DNA from: an uncultured Oscillospiraceae bacterium
GTDB lineage: Bacteria > Bacillota > Clostridia > Oscillospirales > Oscillospiraceae
Assembly: GCA_950097245.1 (NCBI GenBank)
Contig: CATNCS010000001.1
Coordinates: 1 to 64,000, forward strand
Direction: 5' to 3'
Length of the DNA: 64,000 nt
Positions 25,686-33,083 of this stretch are shown here, piece after piece. Positions within the stretch are counted from its first letter, which is position 1. Every line of letters begins with the position of its first letter. The position numbers and the translations under genes are program-made. The notes beneath the pieces were generated by a model. The model was not told where the DNA came from. It was given only the letters and a program-made list of their open reading frames with translations, and did no database searches.

Positions 25686-27226
25686 TTTCTCCGTGCCAGA
25701 GAAACCACCAGCTTCGCCTCGTCCACCCTTAAAATCAGGGTCAACGCAAAATACAGCGCCACGCCCAGCCCGGCGCACAGCCCCAGACAGAGCAGCTCCC
25801 CCGGCTTGCCCGCCGGGAGGAGAGGGGACAGCACCCCCGGTGCGGCCCGCACGCACAGCCCCATCACCAGGGCGGACAGGGCCATTTTTATCAGGTCCGG
25901 CAGGGCTCCGCCGTCCAGGATTTTCTCCCGCTGAAGGGGCAGGAGCAGCAGCAGGGCATATACCGTGGCGGAGATGGCGGAGGACAGGGCCAGTCCCGCC
26001 ACCGAAAAGCGCCTGGTGAGAACCTGGCACAGGAGGATGTTCACCAGAATGGACGCGCCGCCGGCAATCAGGGGCACCTTTCCCTGCTGCCGGGCGAAAT
26101 AGGCCCGGCTGAGGATGTTCTGCACCCCGTAGCCCGCCATGCCCAGCGCCATCCACCCCAGGGCGGTGGCGGTGATTTCGGTGGAGAAGGCGTCAAACTC
26201 CCCGCCGCCGTAGATGAGGGAGACCAGGGGCTGGGCCACCGCCGTCAGCCCCGCCGACATGGGCAGCACCAGGAACAGGCATACCCGCAGGGTCTGGCGG
26301 ATGGTGTCCTGAAATTCCCCCTCCCGGCCCCCGGCGGTGAGCCGGGAAAGCTTTGGAAAAATCACGTTGGTCACCGACAGAATGAAGGTGCCCGCGATAA
26401 CCAGATACAGGTTGGAGGCGTACTCCAGGGCGGACATCCCCGCTCCGCCGTAGAGCCGGGAGCCGAACCGGCCGTTGATGGCCTGGTTGATGGGCTGCAC
26501 CCAGGTGGACACCATCACCGGGCCCATGAGGGCCAGGACCTTCCGCATCCCCTCAGAGCGGAAATCCAGCCCGGGGCGGTACCAGTAGCCCAGCCTGTAC
26601 AGCGGGGGGACCTGAATTACCCCCTGGAGCAGCCAGCCCAGCAGATAGGCCCCGGCCAGGCCAAAGATGCCCAGCCTGGCGTCCAGGGTGAAGAAGTAGA
26701 GGATAATCACCCCGTTGGAGGCCGCCGACATGAGGGCGGGGGCGGTGAAGTGGTCCTGGGCCTGGAGCACCCCCACCAGGGAAAAGGCGATCCCGGAGAA
26801 GAACACCGTGGGGAACATCACCCGCGTCAGGGAGACAGCCAGCTCGGTGGTGGCGGGGTCGGAGTAATCGGCGAAGAGGGCCACCAGGGGCCGGGGTAAG
26901 GCCATCCCCACCAGGGTGAGGGCCCCGGTGACCAGGGCAATCATGGTGATAAAGCTGCCGGCAAAGCGGAAGGCCTCCTTTTTCCCCTTCTTCTCCAGGT
27001 ACTCGCTGAATACCGGAATAAAACAGGCGGCAATGGCGGAGGCGAATACCGCATCAAAAAACACCCGGGGGATGCGGCTGGCCGTAAAAAAGGCGTTGGC
27101 GGCGGCGCCGGTGCTGTAGTGGACGGCCAGCAGCCGGTCCCGGTACAGGCCCAGCACCTTTCCAATCAGGGTGACCGCCATGACAAAGCTGACGGTCTTT
27201 GCCGCGCTGCCGTGCTGCTCCTCCAG
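25682..27226 (-). CDS. murJ: Lipid II flippase MurJ
   Basis: A 514-residue MOP-superfamily flippase with 13-14 helices that moves peptidoglycan precursor lipid II (or a related polyprenyl sugar) across the membrane. Family segments include LIGKVLGLYRDRLLA, AYLLGWLLQGVIQVP and GPVMVSTWVQPINQAI. Its place at the head of a wall-polysaccharide operon leaves open a dedicated polysaccharide flippase role. The start is unusual. AAGGAGG (27235-27241) lies eight bases before a CTG at 27226, and a consensus promoter overlaps the upstream ATG at 27280, so the ATG would not be on the mRNA. The stop codon lies in a repeat. Confidence 0.88.
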   Translation of the reverse strand: MEEQHGSAAKTVSFVMAVTLIGKVLGLYRDRLLAVHYSTGAAANAFFTASRIPRVFFDAVFASAIAACFIPVFSEYLEKKGKKEAFRFAGSFITMIALVTGALTLVGMALPRPLVALFADYSDPATTELAVSLTRVMFPTVFFSGIAFSLVGVLQAQDHFTAPALMSAASNGVIILYFFTLDARLGIFGLAGAYLLGWLLQGVIQVPPLYRLGYWYRPGLDFRSEGMRKVLALMGPVMVSTWVQPINQAINGRFGSRLYGGAGMSALEYASNLYLVIAGTFILSVTNVIFPKLSRLTAGGREGEFQDTIRQTLRVCLFLVLPMSAGLTAVAQPLVSLIYGGGEFDAFSTEITATALGWMALGMAGYGVQNILSRAYFARQQGKVPLIAGGASILVNILLCQVLTRRFSVAGLALSSAISATVYALLLLLPLQREKILDGGALPDLIKMALSALVMGLCVRAAPGVLSPLLPAGKPGELLCLGLCAGLGVALYFALTLILRVDEAKLVVSLARRK

Positions 27227-27258
27227 TGGGCCCACCTCCTTACATTTATAACCGGTAT

Positions 27259-27287
27259 ATTTTACATCATACGGAAACATTTTTCAA
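27259..27287 (-). promoter_or_regulatory. Promoter of the murJ-csaB envelope operon
   Basis: On the minus strand TTGAAA (27282-27287) and TAAAAT (27259-27264) have a 17-base spacer. Transcription would start near 27252, leaving a leader of about 26 bases. Confidence 0.75.
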
Positions 27288-27337
27288 CCGGGGAATCCTT
27301 AATGTTTTGTGAACATCTTCCCCTCCGCTTTTTCCCA

Positions 27338-27366
27338 TTGAAACTCGCCTCCCCCTCTGCTATAAT
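27338..27366 (+). promoter_or_regulatory. Promoter of the SLH/phosphodiester glycosidase gene
   Basis: TTGAAA (27338-27343) and TATAAT (27361-27366) are 17 bases apart. It is divergent from the murJ promoter 50 bases away and shares its -35 sequence. Confidence 0.8.
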
Positions 27367-27409
27367 GGCAGATGTACGTTTTGACATATTCACGCAAAGG
27401 AGCTTACCC

Positions 27410-30259
27410 ATGAGACATACCACATCCCTTCCCCGCCGCGCGGCGGCCCTTTTCCTAGCCCTTGTGCTTCTTATCCCCACGGTCTACGCCACCGCGGGGG
27501 AGACGAAGCTGCAAACCACTACTGAGATCGTGGACGGGCTGACCTATAAGAACACCGTGACCAACAACAACGGCAGCCGGGTGGAGAGCTTCTCCATGAA
27601 GCTGTCCCCCGACAGCGCCGCCCGGCCCATCCTGCTCCAGGGCTCCGGCACCATCTACGCCGGCGCCTCCATCAACAAGGCGGTGTCTTACGCCCAGGAG
27701 CTGGGCTACCACGTGCTGGGGGCCATCAATACCGACTTTTTCTCCATGTCCACCGGCGTGCCTATGGGCATCGTCATTGAGGACGGAGTATACAAGTCCA
27801 GCAACGACGGCGAAAACGCCATGGCCATTGTCAATAACACCATCTCTGTGTTAGACGTCCCCAGCGTGTCCATCTCCCTGTTTGACCATACCACCGGCGC
27901 CTCTGTGGTACCCAACAGCTTTAACAAGGCCCGCCATAAAATCGGCGGCATCTATCTGCTCAACGAGGACTTCTCCACCGTCTCCACCCGCAGCGACGGC
28001 AGCGGCTGGTATGTGCGGCTGAAGGCCGTCCCCAATGTGGAGACCGGCCTGGTCCCCGACCTCACCGTCAACTCCACCATCAGTCTGGAGGTGACCGAGA
28101 TGCTCCTGTCCGACCAGTCCCTGGTGATCGGTCCGGACGAGTACATCCTCACCGCCGCCGACGAGTCCGGCCGGGAGAGCGCCTTCTCCTCCTTCCAGGT
28201 GGGCGACCTGGTCACCCTGACCACCAGCTGCACCGACCCCGCCCTGTCCGCCGCCCAGTGGGCCTGCGGCGTGGGGGATATCATGGTGCGCGGCGGCGCC
28301 CTCACCGACTCCTCCGCCTGGACCTACGCCAAGGACGGCCGGCAGCCCCGCTCCGCCATGGGCATCCGTTCCGACGGCACCGTGATCTTCTACGCGGTGG
28401 ACGGCCGGCAGTCGGGCTACTCCATCGGCCTCTCCCAGCTGCATCTGGCCGAGGAGCTGCTCAGCCAGGGCTGCACCACCGTTGTCAACCTGGACGGCGG
28501 CGGCTCCACCTCTCTGTCCATGTGGATTCCCGGCGCCAACGGCCCTGCCATGCAGAACAAGTCCTCCGACGGCCGGGCCCGGAGCTGCGCCACCTATCTC
28601 CTTCTGGTGGCCGATGAGGACGCCAGCCTCACCCCCCGGCGGCTGGCCCCCGGGGAGAACGGCCAGGTGGTGCTCACCGGCTCCTCCCTCACCCTGCCCC
28701 AGGCCGTGGCCATGGACGAGCTGCTCAACCCCGTCTCCGCCGACCTGAGCGGCCTGACCTACGCCTCCCTGGACGGGCTGGGCACCGTCCAGAACGGCGT
28801 CTACACCGCCGGCCGGCAGCCGGGCACCGATGAGCTCCGCCTCACCGCCGGCAGGCTGGAGGGCTACGCCCAGGTCCACGTGGTGGACAGGCTCACCGAG
28901 TTCGCCGTCACCCGCTCGGGCTCCTCCTCCGCCCTGGGCTCCCTGTCCGTCAAGCCGGGCCAGCAGGTCCAGCTGGCCGCCTCCGGCAGGTACTGGAACC
29001 GCACCGCCCTCCGGGACTTCGCCCCGGTGGAGGTCACCGTCCAGGGAAACGTGGGCACGGTGGATGAACACGGCCTGTTTACCGCCGGCGAGGACCTGAG
29101 CGGCGGGGGCTCCCTCACCTTTACCGCCGGCGGGCTGAGCCAGACCGTCCAGGTGGCCTCCAGCTACGTCCACAACGACGTCAAGGAGGGCCACTGGGCC
29201 TACGACGCGGTGGAGTACTGCTATGAGAAGGGGGTGTGCAGCGGCATCAGCTCCACCCTCTTCGGCCCGGACAACTCCATGATCCGGGGGGACTTTATGC
29301 TCATGCTGTACAACGCCGCCGGCAGGCCTGCCGTCACCGACCCCTGCACCTTTGCCGACGTGGCGGAGAGCGACTACTACTACACCGCCCTGGCCTGGGC
29401 CCAGAGCAAGGGGCTGGCCTCGGGCACCGGCGACGGCAAATTCTCCCCCCGGGACCAGATCACCCGGGAGCAGGCCTTCTCCCTGCTGTACCGCTACCTG
29501 CCCATCATCGGCAAGAGCTGTCCCGACGGGGACCTGTCTGTGCTGAGCCAGTTTAAGGACCAGAAGAAGGTCGCCAATTACGCCAGGACGGCGGCGGCCA
29601 CCCTGGTGGCCCAGGGGCTGGCCTCGGGCAGCGAGGGGAACCTGAATCCCCAGGGCACCCTGACCCGGGCCCAGATGGCCTCCCTCCTCTACCGGGTGCT
29701 GGAGCACACCCCCGTCCAGACCGGACCCACGACTCCCTCTGAACCGACCGATCCCGCCGGTCCCTCTGACCCCGGCCAGCCGGTCAGCCCCGGCAGCCAC
29801 GCCCTGGCCCTGGATCAGAGCCAGGTGACCCTGGCCTCCGGAGGCAGCATCACCCTGAAGGCCTCTATCCTGCCCGCCGTGGAGGGCGCCTCTGTCACCT
29901 GGACCAGCAGCGACCCCGATGCCGCCCTGGTCTCCTCCAACGGCACGGTCACCAACCTGTACGCCGGGACGGGGGACGCCTCCTTTACCGTCACCGCCAG
30001 CTGGAACGGCCTGTCCTCCAGCTGCACCGTCCTCTGCCAGCAGGCCCCCCACACCGGTACCGTGGTCAATACCGAGTCCGGCCTGAATGTCCGCTCCGGC
30101 CCCGGCTCCACCTACGACCGGGTGGGCGGGCTGAAGCCTGACGCCCAGGTGGTGGTCCTCAGCTCCCAGGAGGGCTGGTACCAGATCCTCTTCCGCAACC
30201 CGGACGGCCAAGCCGCCATCGGCTATGTGTCAGCGGACTACCTAACCCTGAACCGATAA
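27410..30259 (+). CDS. Secreted SLH protein with phosphodiester glycosidase, Ig-like and SH3 domains
   Basis: A 949-residue surface protein. A signal peptide (residues 1-28) precedes a phosphodiester glycosidase domain (about 60-400) with GAINTDFFSMSTGVP, AMGIRSDGTVIF, VDGRQSGYS and VNLDGGGSTSLS. A beta-sandwich region follows, then three SLH repeats (about 585-765), the clearest being FADVAESDYYYTALAWAQ and DGKFSPRDQITREQAF. A proline-rich linker leads to a BIG2-like Ig domain and a C-terminal SH3b domain (TESGLNVRSGPGSTYDRVG). SLH repeats dock to pyruvylated wall polysaccharide, made by the csaB product divergently encoded nearby. It likely cleaves sugar phosphodiesters at the surface. AAAGGAG lies seven bases before the ATG. 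Confidence 0.9.
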   Translation: MRHTTSLPRRAAALFLALVLLIPTVYATAGETKLQTTTEIVDGLTYKNTVTNNNGSRVESFSMKLSPDSAARPILLQGSGTIYAGASINKAVSYAQELGYHVLGAINTDFFSMSTGVPMGIVIEDGVYKSSNDGENAMAIVNNTISVLDVPSVSISLFDHTTGASVVPNSFNKARHKIGGIYLLNEDFSTVSTRSDGSGWYVRLKAVPNVETGLVPDLTVNSTISLEVTEMLLSDQSLVIGPDEYILTAADESGRESAFSSFQVGDLVTLTTSCTDPALSAAQWACGVGDIMVRGGALTDSSAWTYAKDGRQPRSAMGIRSDGTVIFYAVDGRQSGYSIGLSQLHLAEELLSQGCTTVVNLDGGGSTSLSMWIPGANGPAMQNKSSDGRARSCATYLLLVADEDASLTPRRLAPGENGQVVLTGSSLTLPQAVAMDELLNPVSADLSGLTYASLDGLGTVQNGVYTAGRQPGTDELRLTAGRLEGYAQVHVVDRLTEFAVTRSGSSSALGSLSVKPGQQVQLAASGRYWNRTALRDFAPVEVTVQGNVGTVDEHGLFTAGEDLSGGGSLTFTAGGLSQTVQVASSYVHNDVKEGHWAYDAVEYCYEKGVCSGISSTLFGPDNSMIRGDFMLMLYNAAGRPAVTDPCTFADVAESDYYYTALAWAQSKGLASGTGDGKFSPRDQITREQAFSLLYRYLPIIGKSCPDGDLSVLSQFKDQKKVANYARTAAATLVAQGLASGSEGNLNPQGTLTRAQMASLLYRVLEHTPVQTGPTTPSEPTDPAGPSDPGQPVSPGSHALALDQSQVTLASGGSITLKASILPAVEGASVTWTSSDPDAALVSSNGTVTNLYAGTGDASFTVTASWNGLSSSCTVLCQQAPHTGTVVNTESGLNVRSGPGSTYDRVGGLKPDAQVVVLSSQEGWYQILFRNPDGQAAIGYVSADYLTLNR

Positions 30260-30266
30260 CAGAAAA

Positions 30267-30297
30267 GCCCCCGTCTCCTGTTCCGGGAGACGGGGGC
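30267..30297 (+). terminator. Hairpin after the SLH/phosphodiester glycosidase gene
   Basis: GCCCCCGTCTCC pairs with GGGAGACGGGGGC seven bases downstream of the stop. No strong T-run follows, so termination may be imperfect or aided by the adjacent repeat. Confidence 0.55.
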
Positions 30298-30304
30298 CGC
30301 TGCT

Positions 30305-30435
30305 TAAGCCTCCCTTCGCAAAGGGAGGTGGCCGGCCGAAGGCCGGGCGGAGGGTTTTCCCTATAATTCATCTTCAAACAGAAAACCCCCAGTCAGCCTG
30401 CGGCTGACAGCCCCCTTTGCGAAGGGGGCCTTTTT
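30305..30435. repeat. Hairpin repeat of the GCCTCCCTTTGCGAAGGG family, copy 2
   Basis: It starts GCCTCCCTTCGCAAAGGGAG and GGCCGGCCGAAGGCCGG, and ends GTCAGCCTGCGGCTGAC with GCCCCCTTTGCGAAGGGGGC and T5. Compared with the copy at 16.9 kb it is inverted and its middle stems are replaced by different but equally palindromic ones. Confidence 0.8.
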
Positions 30436-30440
30436 GCGCT

Positions 30441-30917
30441 CTACTCCAGATCCTCAATTCGCATCCGTTTCAGGTCCTCCAGCGTGTCCCGGCGGCCCTT
30501 GTAGTGCAGCCAGATGCCGCCGAACACCGCCGTGGGGATGTTGGTCACCAGAAAAACCACGCCAACGGCCATCAGGGCTCTGGGGTGAATCTGCGTTTTC
30601 TCCCGCTCCCCCCTGGGAACGCCCTCCTGGGCCGGGGTCTCAACATAGTCCTCCTCCTGGGCAGGGACCTCTTGCCCGTTGGGCCCCGCATAATTTGCGC
30701 CGCCAGTGACGACACCGCCGCTGATGGTGCTGAATGCGCCCACGCTCAGCACCATCAGCAGCGACAGCGCCAGGGAGATGCCCGGCAGAATCAGCCCCAG
30801 CTTCACGTTTTTCCGGCACAACCACACCTGGAGCGCAACCAGCAGGGCGATGGGGAGCATAAACCTAAACAACACAACTGGTATCATAACCAATACGATT
30901 CCAAAATTCATTGCCAT
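30441..30917 (-). CDS. Hypothetical membrane protein paired with a DUF2089 regulator
   Basis: A 158-residue protein with two N-terminal hydrophobic helices, a polar acidic middle and a third helix near residue 120. I do not recognise the family beyond its common pairing with DUF2089 proteins. Its start overlaps the stop of the DUF2089 gene (TAATG), so the pair is coupled; a membrane sensor or effector for that regulator is plausible but unproven. Confidence 0.65.
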   Translation of the reverse strand: MAMNFGIVLVMIPVVLFRFMLPIALLVALQVWLCRKNVKLGLILPGISLALSLLMVLSVGAFSTISGGVVTGGANYAGPNGQEVPAQEEDYVETPAQEGVPRGEREKTQIHPRALMAVGVVFLVTNIPTAVFGGIWLHYKGRRDTLEDLKRMRIEDLE

Positions 30918-31222
30918 TACAATTCCTCCTTATTTTTCGTCTTCTTATACTCCGCGATTAGGACCTTCGCCGTGTCCAGGTCCAGCTTTTCATTCATCGC
31001 CAGCCGCTTGATGGTGGCGATATAGGGGTCGGCGGCGGTGTCCTCCACCATGCGTATCTTCTGGATCAGCCGGTCCAGCCGCAGGCGCACCGTGGGGTAG
31101 GTGACGCCGTACTGTCCGGCTACCTCCTTCAGCGACCCGGAGGCCAGGATGAACTTCTTGATGAAGGCCACATCCTCCTCCTCCAGCCCGGCCATCCACT
31201 CGGGCAGCAATTCAATTGCCAT
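30917..31222 (-). CDS. DUF2089 family protein, probable DNA-binding regulator
   Basis: A 101-residue protein with a helix-turn-helix core: a stretch of the LKEVAGQYGVTYPTVRLRLD type looks like a homeodomain-like helix-turn-helix. This places it in DUF2089, small regulators often next to a membrane protein. The ATG at 31222 follows AAAGGAGG by seven bases. It has a strong AT-rich promoter with TTTAA repeats, a possible site for its own binding. Confidence 0.78.
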   Translation of the reverse strand: MAIELLPEWMAGLEEEDVAFIKKFILASGSLKEVAGQYGVTYPTVRLRLDRLIQKIRMVEDTAADPYIATIKRLAMNEKLDLDTAKVLIAEYKKTKNKEEL

Positions 31223-31248
31223 AGTCAAACCTCCTTTCTGTACTTTAC

Positions 31249-31277
31249 AGTATATACTTTAATTTTATTAAAGTCAA
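31249..31277 (-). promoter_or_regulatory. Promoter of the DUF2089 operon
   Basis: On the minus strand TTGACT (31272-31277) and TATACT (31249-31254) are 17 bases apart. AAATTAAAG and AATAAAATTAAAG direct repeats lie in and before the spacer and may be an operator. Confidence 0.75.
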
Positions 31278-31333
31278 GCTTTAATTTTGCTTTTCTTTTT
31301 GTTAAAATAATCCCGTCTCCGGAGAGGCGGGAT

Positions 31334-31403
31334 GTAGGGGCGCACATTGTGCGCCCGTCGGGAGTATGGCGAAATGACGCGGGCGGACAATGTCCGCCCC
31401 TAC
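31334..31403. repeat. GTAGGGGC palindromic repeat, copy 5
   Basis: The arms are GTAGGGGCGCACATTGTGCG and GGGCGGACAATGTCCGCCCC with TAC. The right end supplies the TAG stop of the EamA transporter gene (31400-31402). Confidence 0.85.
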
Positions 31404-32284
31404 GTCTTCTTCCTCAAAAACGCAAATTTTGTCTCCGAGCACACCACCGCCACAAAGATGAGGGCGAAGCCGGCCAGCAGCCGGCCGGTGACGGGGTCGC
31501 CGTAGAAAATCACCGACGAGGCCACCCCGAATACCGACTCCAGGGACAGGAGCACCGATGCGGAGGCGGGGTCGGTCCACACCATGCCGATATTCTGAAA
31601 CAACAGGGCCACGGTGGTGGCCATGACGCACAGGTAGGCCATGGGCCAGATCACCACCGGGTCGGACAGGGCGGCGGCGGGGAAGGTCTCGGTGAGCCCC
31701 CCGCAGACCCAGGCGTACAGGGCGGCAAAGGCGAACTGAAACACCGTCAGCAGGGTGATGTCCTTCCCCGGGGACACCTTGGCCACCGCCACAATGTGGC
31801 TGGCGTAGAAGACGGCGCACAGCAGGGTGAGCAGGTCGCCGGCGTTGACGGTGAGCTCCTCGGTGAGGGACACCAGCCCCACCCCCGTGACGCACAGCAG
31901 GGCGGCGGCCACGTTGTACCGGTCGGGCCGCAGCTTTACCACCGCCCAGGTGAGGAAGGGGACAATCACACAGTACACCGCCGTCAAAAAGGCGTTCTTG
32001 GAGGGGGTGGTGAGGGCCAGGCCGAAGGTCTGCACCGAGTAGGCCAGAAAGAGAAATCCGCCGATCACCGCCCCCCGCCACAGGTAGTCCGGGGTGAAGG
32101 CTCTCCACTTCCTCCAGCACACCAGGGCCAGCAGCGCCGCCCCGGCGGTAAAGCGGATGGCCAGCAGAAAGAACACCGGCAGCACATCCAGGGCGTTTTT
32201 CATGATAAAAAAGGAGGTGCCCCAGATAAAGGCGGCTCCCAGCAGCATGGGCTTGGCCAGTAATTTCATCATTTTGGGAGACAT
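31400..32284 (-). CDS. EamA/DMT family transporter
   Basis: A 294-residue drug/metabolite transporter with ten helices in two EamA repeats. The first includes LGAAFIWGTSFFIMKNAL, and the second ends SVLLSLESVFGVASSV, a typical C-terminal EamA motif. It is a likely exporter of amino acids or other metabolites; the substrate cannot be told. GGAG lies nine bases before the ATG at 32284. The final residues RKKT run straight into a repeat that provides the stop codon, so the native C-terminus may once have been longer. Confidence 0.85.
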   Translation of the reverse strand: MSPKMMKLLAKPMLLGAAFIWGTSFFIMKNALDVLPVFFLLAIRFTAGAALLALVCWRKWRAFTPDYLWRGAVIGGFLFLAYSVQTFGLALTTPSKNAFLTAVYCVIVPFLTWAVVKLRPDRYNVAAALLCVTGVGLVSLTEELTVNAGDLLTLLCAVFYASHIVAVAKVSPGKDITLLTVFQFAFAALYAWVCGGLTETFPAAALSDPVVIWPMAYLCVMATTVALLFQNIGMVWTDPASASVLLSLESVFGVASSVIFYGDPVTGRLLAGFALIFVAVVCSETKFAFLRKKT

Positions 32285-32300
32285 AGATATCAACTCCGGA

Positions 32301-32330
32301 TTGTAAAATGGGGACAGAATATGGTATAAT
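32301..32330 (+). promoter_or_regulatory. Promoter of mpg
   Basis: TTGTAA (32301-32306) and TATAAT (32325-32330) are 18 bases apart. The expected start of transcription (about 32337) lies just before a palindromic repeat, so the mpg mRNA would begin with that hairpin structure. Confidence 0.65.
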
Positions 32331-32338
32331 AAAGACAT

Positions 32339-32405
32339 GTAGGGGCGCATATCATGCGCCCGTCCGGTTTGCCGGGGACTGCGGGCGGATAATATCCGCC
32401 CCTAC
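32339..32405. repeat. GTAGGGGC palindromic repeat, copy 6
   Basis: The arms are GTAGGGGCGCATATCATGCG and GGGCGGATAATATCCGCCCC with TAC. It occupies most of the mpg leader between promoter and ribosome site. Confidence 0.85.
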
Positions 32406-32443
32406 ACAATAAACCCGATTCAATCAGGAGACGTGAGGCCTCA

Positions 32444-33040
32444 ATGGACATTCTGACAAAAGACTTCTACACCCGGGACACCCTCACCGTGGCCCGGGAC
32501 CTGCTGGGCCGGGAGATCGTCCGGGTGCTGGAGGACGGCACACAGCTGGTCTGCCGGATCACGGAGACGGAGGGCTACATCGGCCGGATGGACAAGGCCT
32601 GCCACGCCTACGGCTACCGGCGCACCCCCCGGACGGAGACCCTCTTCGCCCCGCCGGGGACGGCCTACATCTACCTCATCTACGGCATGTACCACTGTCT
32701 CAACTTCGTCACCGAGGAGGAGGGGGAGCCCGCCGCCGTCCTGATCCGGGGGGCGGTCCCCGTGGCAAACGGGGATATTATAGCAGAAAACCGCTTCGGC
32801 CGCAAGGAAAAAGATATGAGCTCCTACCAGCGGAAGAATTTCCTCAACGGCCCGGGCAAGCTGTGCAGAGGGCTGGCCCTCACCCGGGCCCAGAACGGAC
32901 TGGACCTCACCGACCCCGCCGGCGGGCTGTACGTCCGCTCCGGCGCGCCCCCGGACCCGGCGTCGATTCAGGTGGGCAAGCGGGTCGGCATCGACTACGC
33001 GGAGGAGGCGGTGGACTTCCCCTGGCGGTTCTATCTATGA
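32444..33040 (+). CDS. mpg: 3-methyladenine DNA glycosylase (AAG/MPG family)
   Basis: A 198-residue monofunctional glycosylase that removes alkylated purines such as 3-methyladenine and hypoxanthine. Family segments are LLGREIVR, ITETEGYIG with the catalytic glutamate, AYIYLIYGMYHCLNF, and LNGPGKLCRGLALT. It complements the AlkA part of the Ada fusion at 4.1-5.5 kb. It stands alone with its own promoter and is followed by a terminator. Confidence 0.93.
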   Translation: MDILTKDFYTRDTLTVARDLLGREIVRVLEDGTQLVCRITETEGYIGRMDKACHAYGYRRTPRTETLFAPPGTAYIYLIYGMYHCLNFVTEEEGEPAAVLIRGAVPVANGDIIAENRFGRKEKDMSSYQRKNFLNGPGKLCRGLALTRAQNGLDLTDPAGGLYVRSGAPPDPASIQVGKRVGIDYAEEAVDFPWRFYL

Positions 33041-33041
33041 C

Positions 33042-33073
33042 AACAGCCCCCCGGCGCAGGCCGGGGGGCTGTT
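33042..33073 (+). terminator. Terminator between mpg and the SLH gene
   Basis: AACAGCCCCCCGGC pairs with GCCGGGGGGCTGTT around a four-base loop. It lies between convergent genes and can serve both. Confidence 0.75.
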
Positions 33074-33083
33074 CTGCTGATAT

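Noticed and set aside
27851..30211. A 786-codon frame opposite the SLH/phosphodiester glycosidase gene
   Set aside because: Gly/Val/Ala/His-rich composition typical of GC shadows; the plus-strand gene has clear domains, a signal peptide and a promoter.
30305..30435. Small RNA gene in the hairpin repeat
   Set aside because: Stems are strong, but no promoter is visible and the same structure recurs at 16.9 kb as a repeat.
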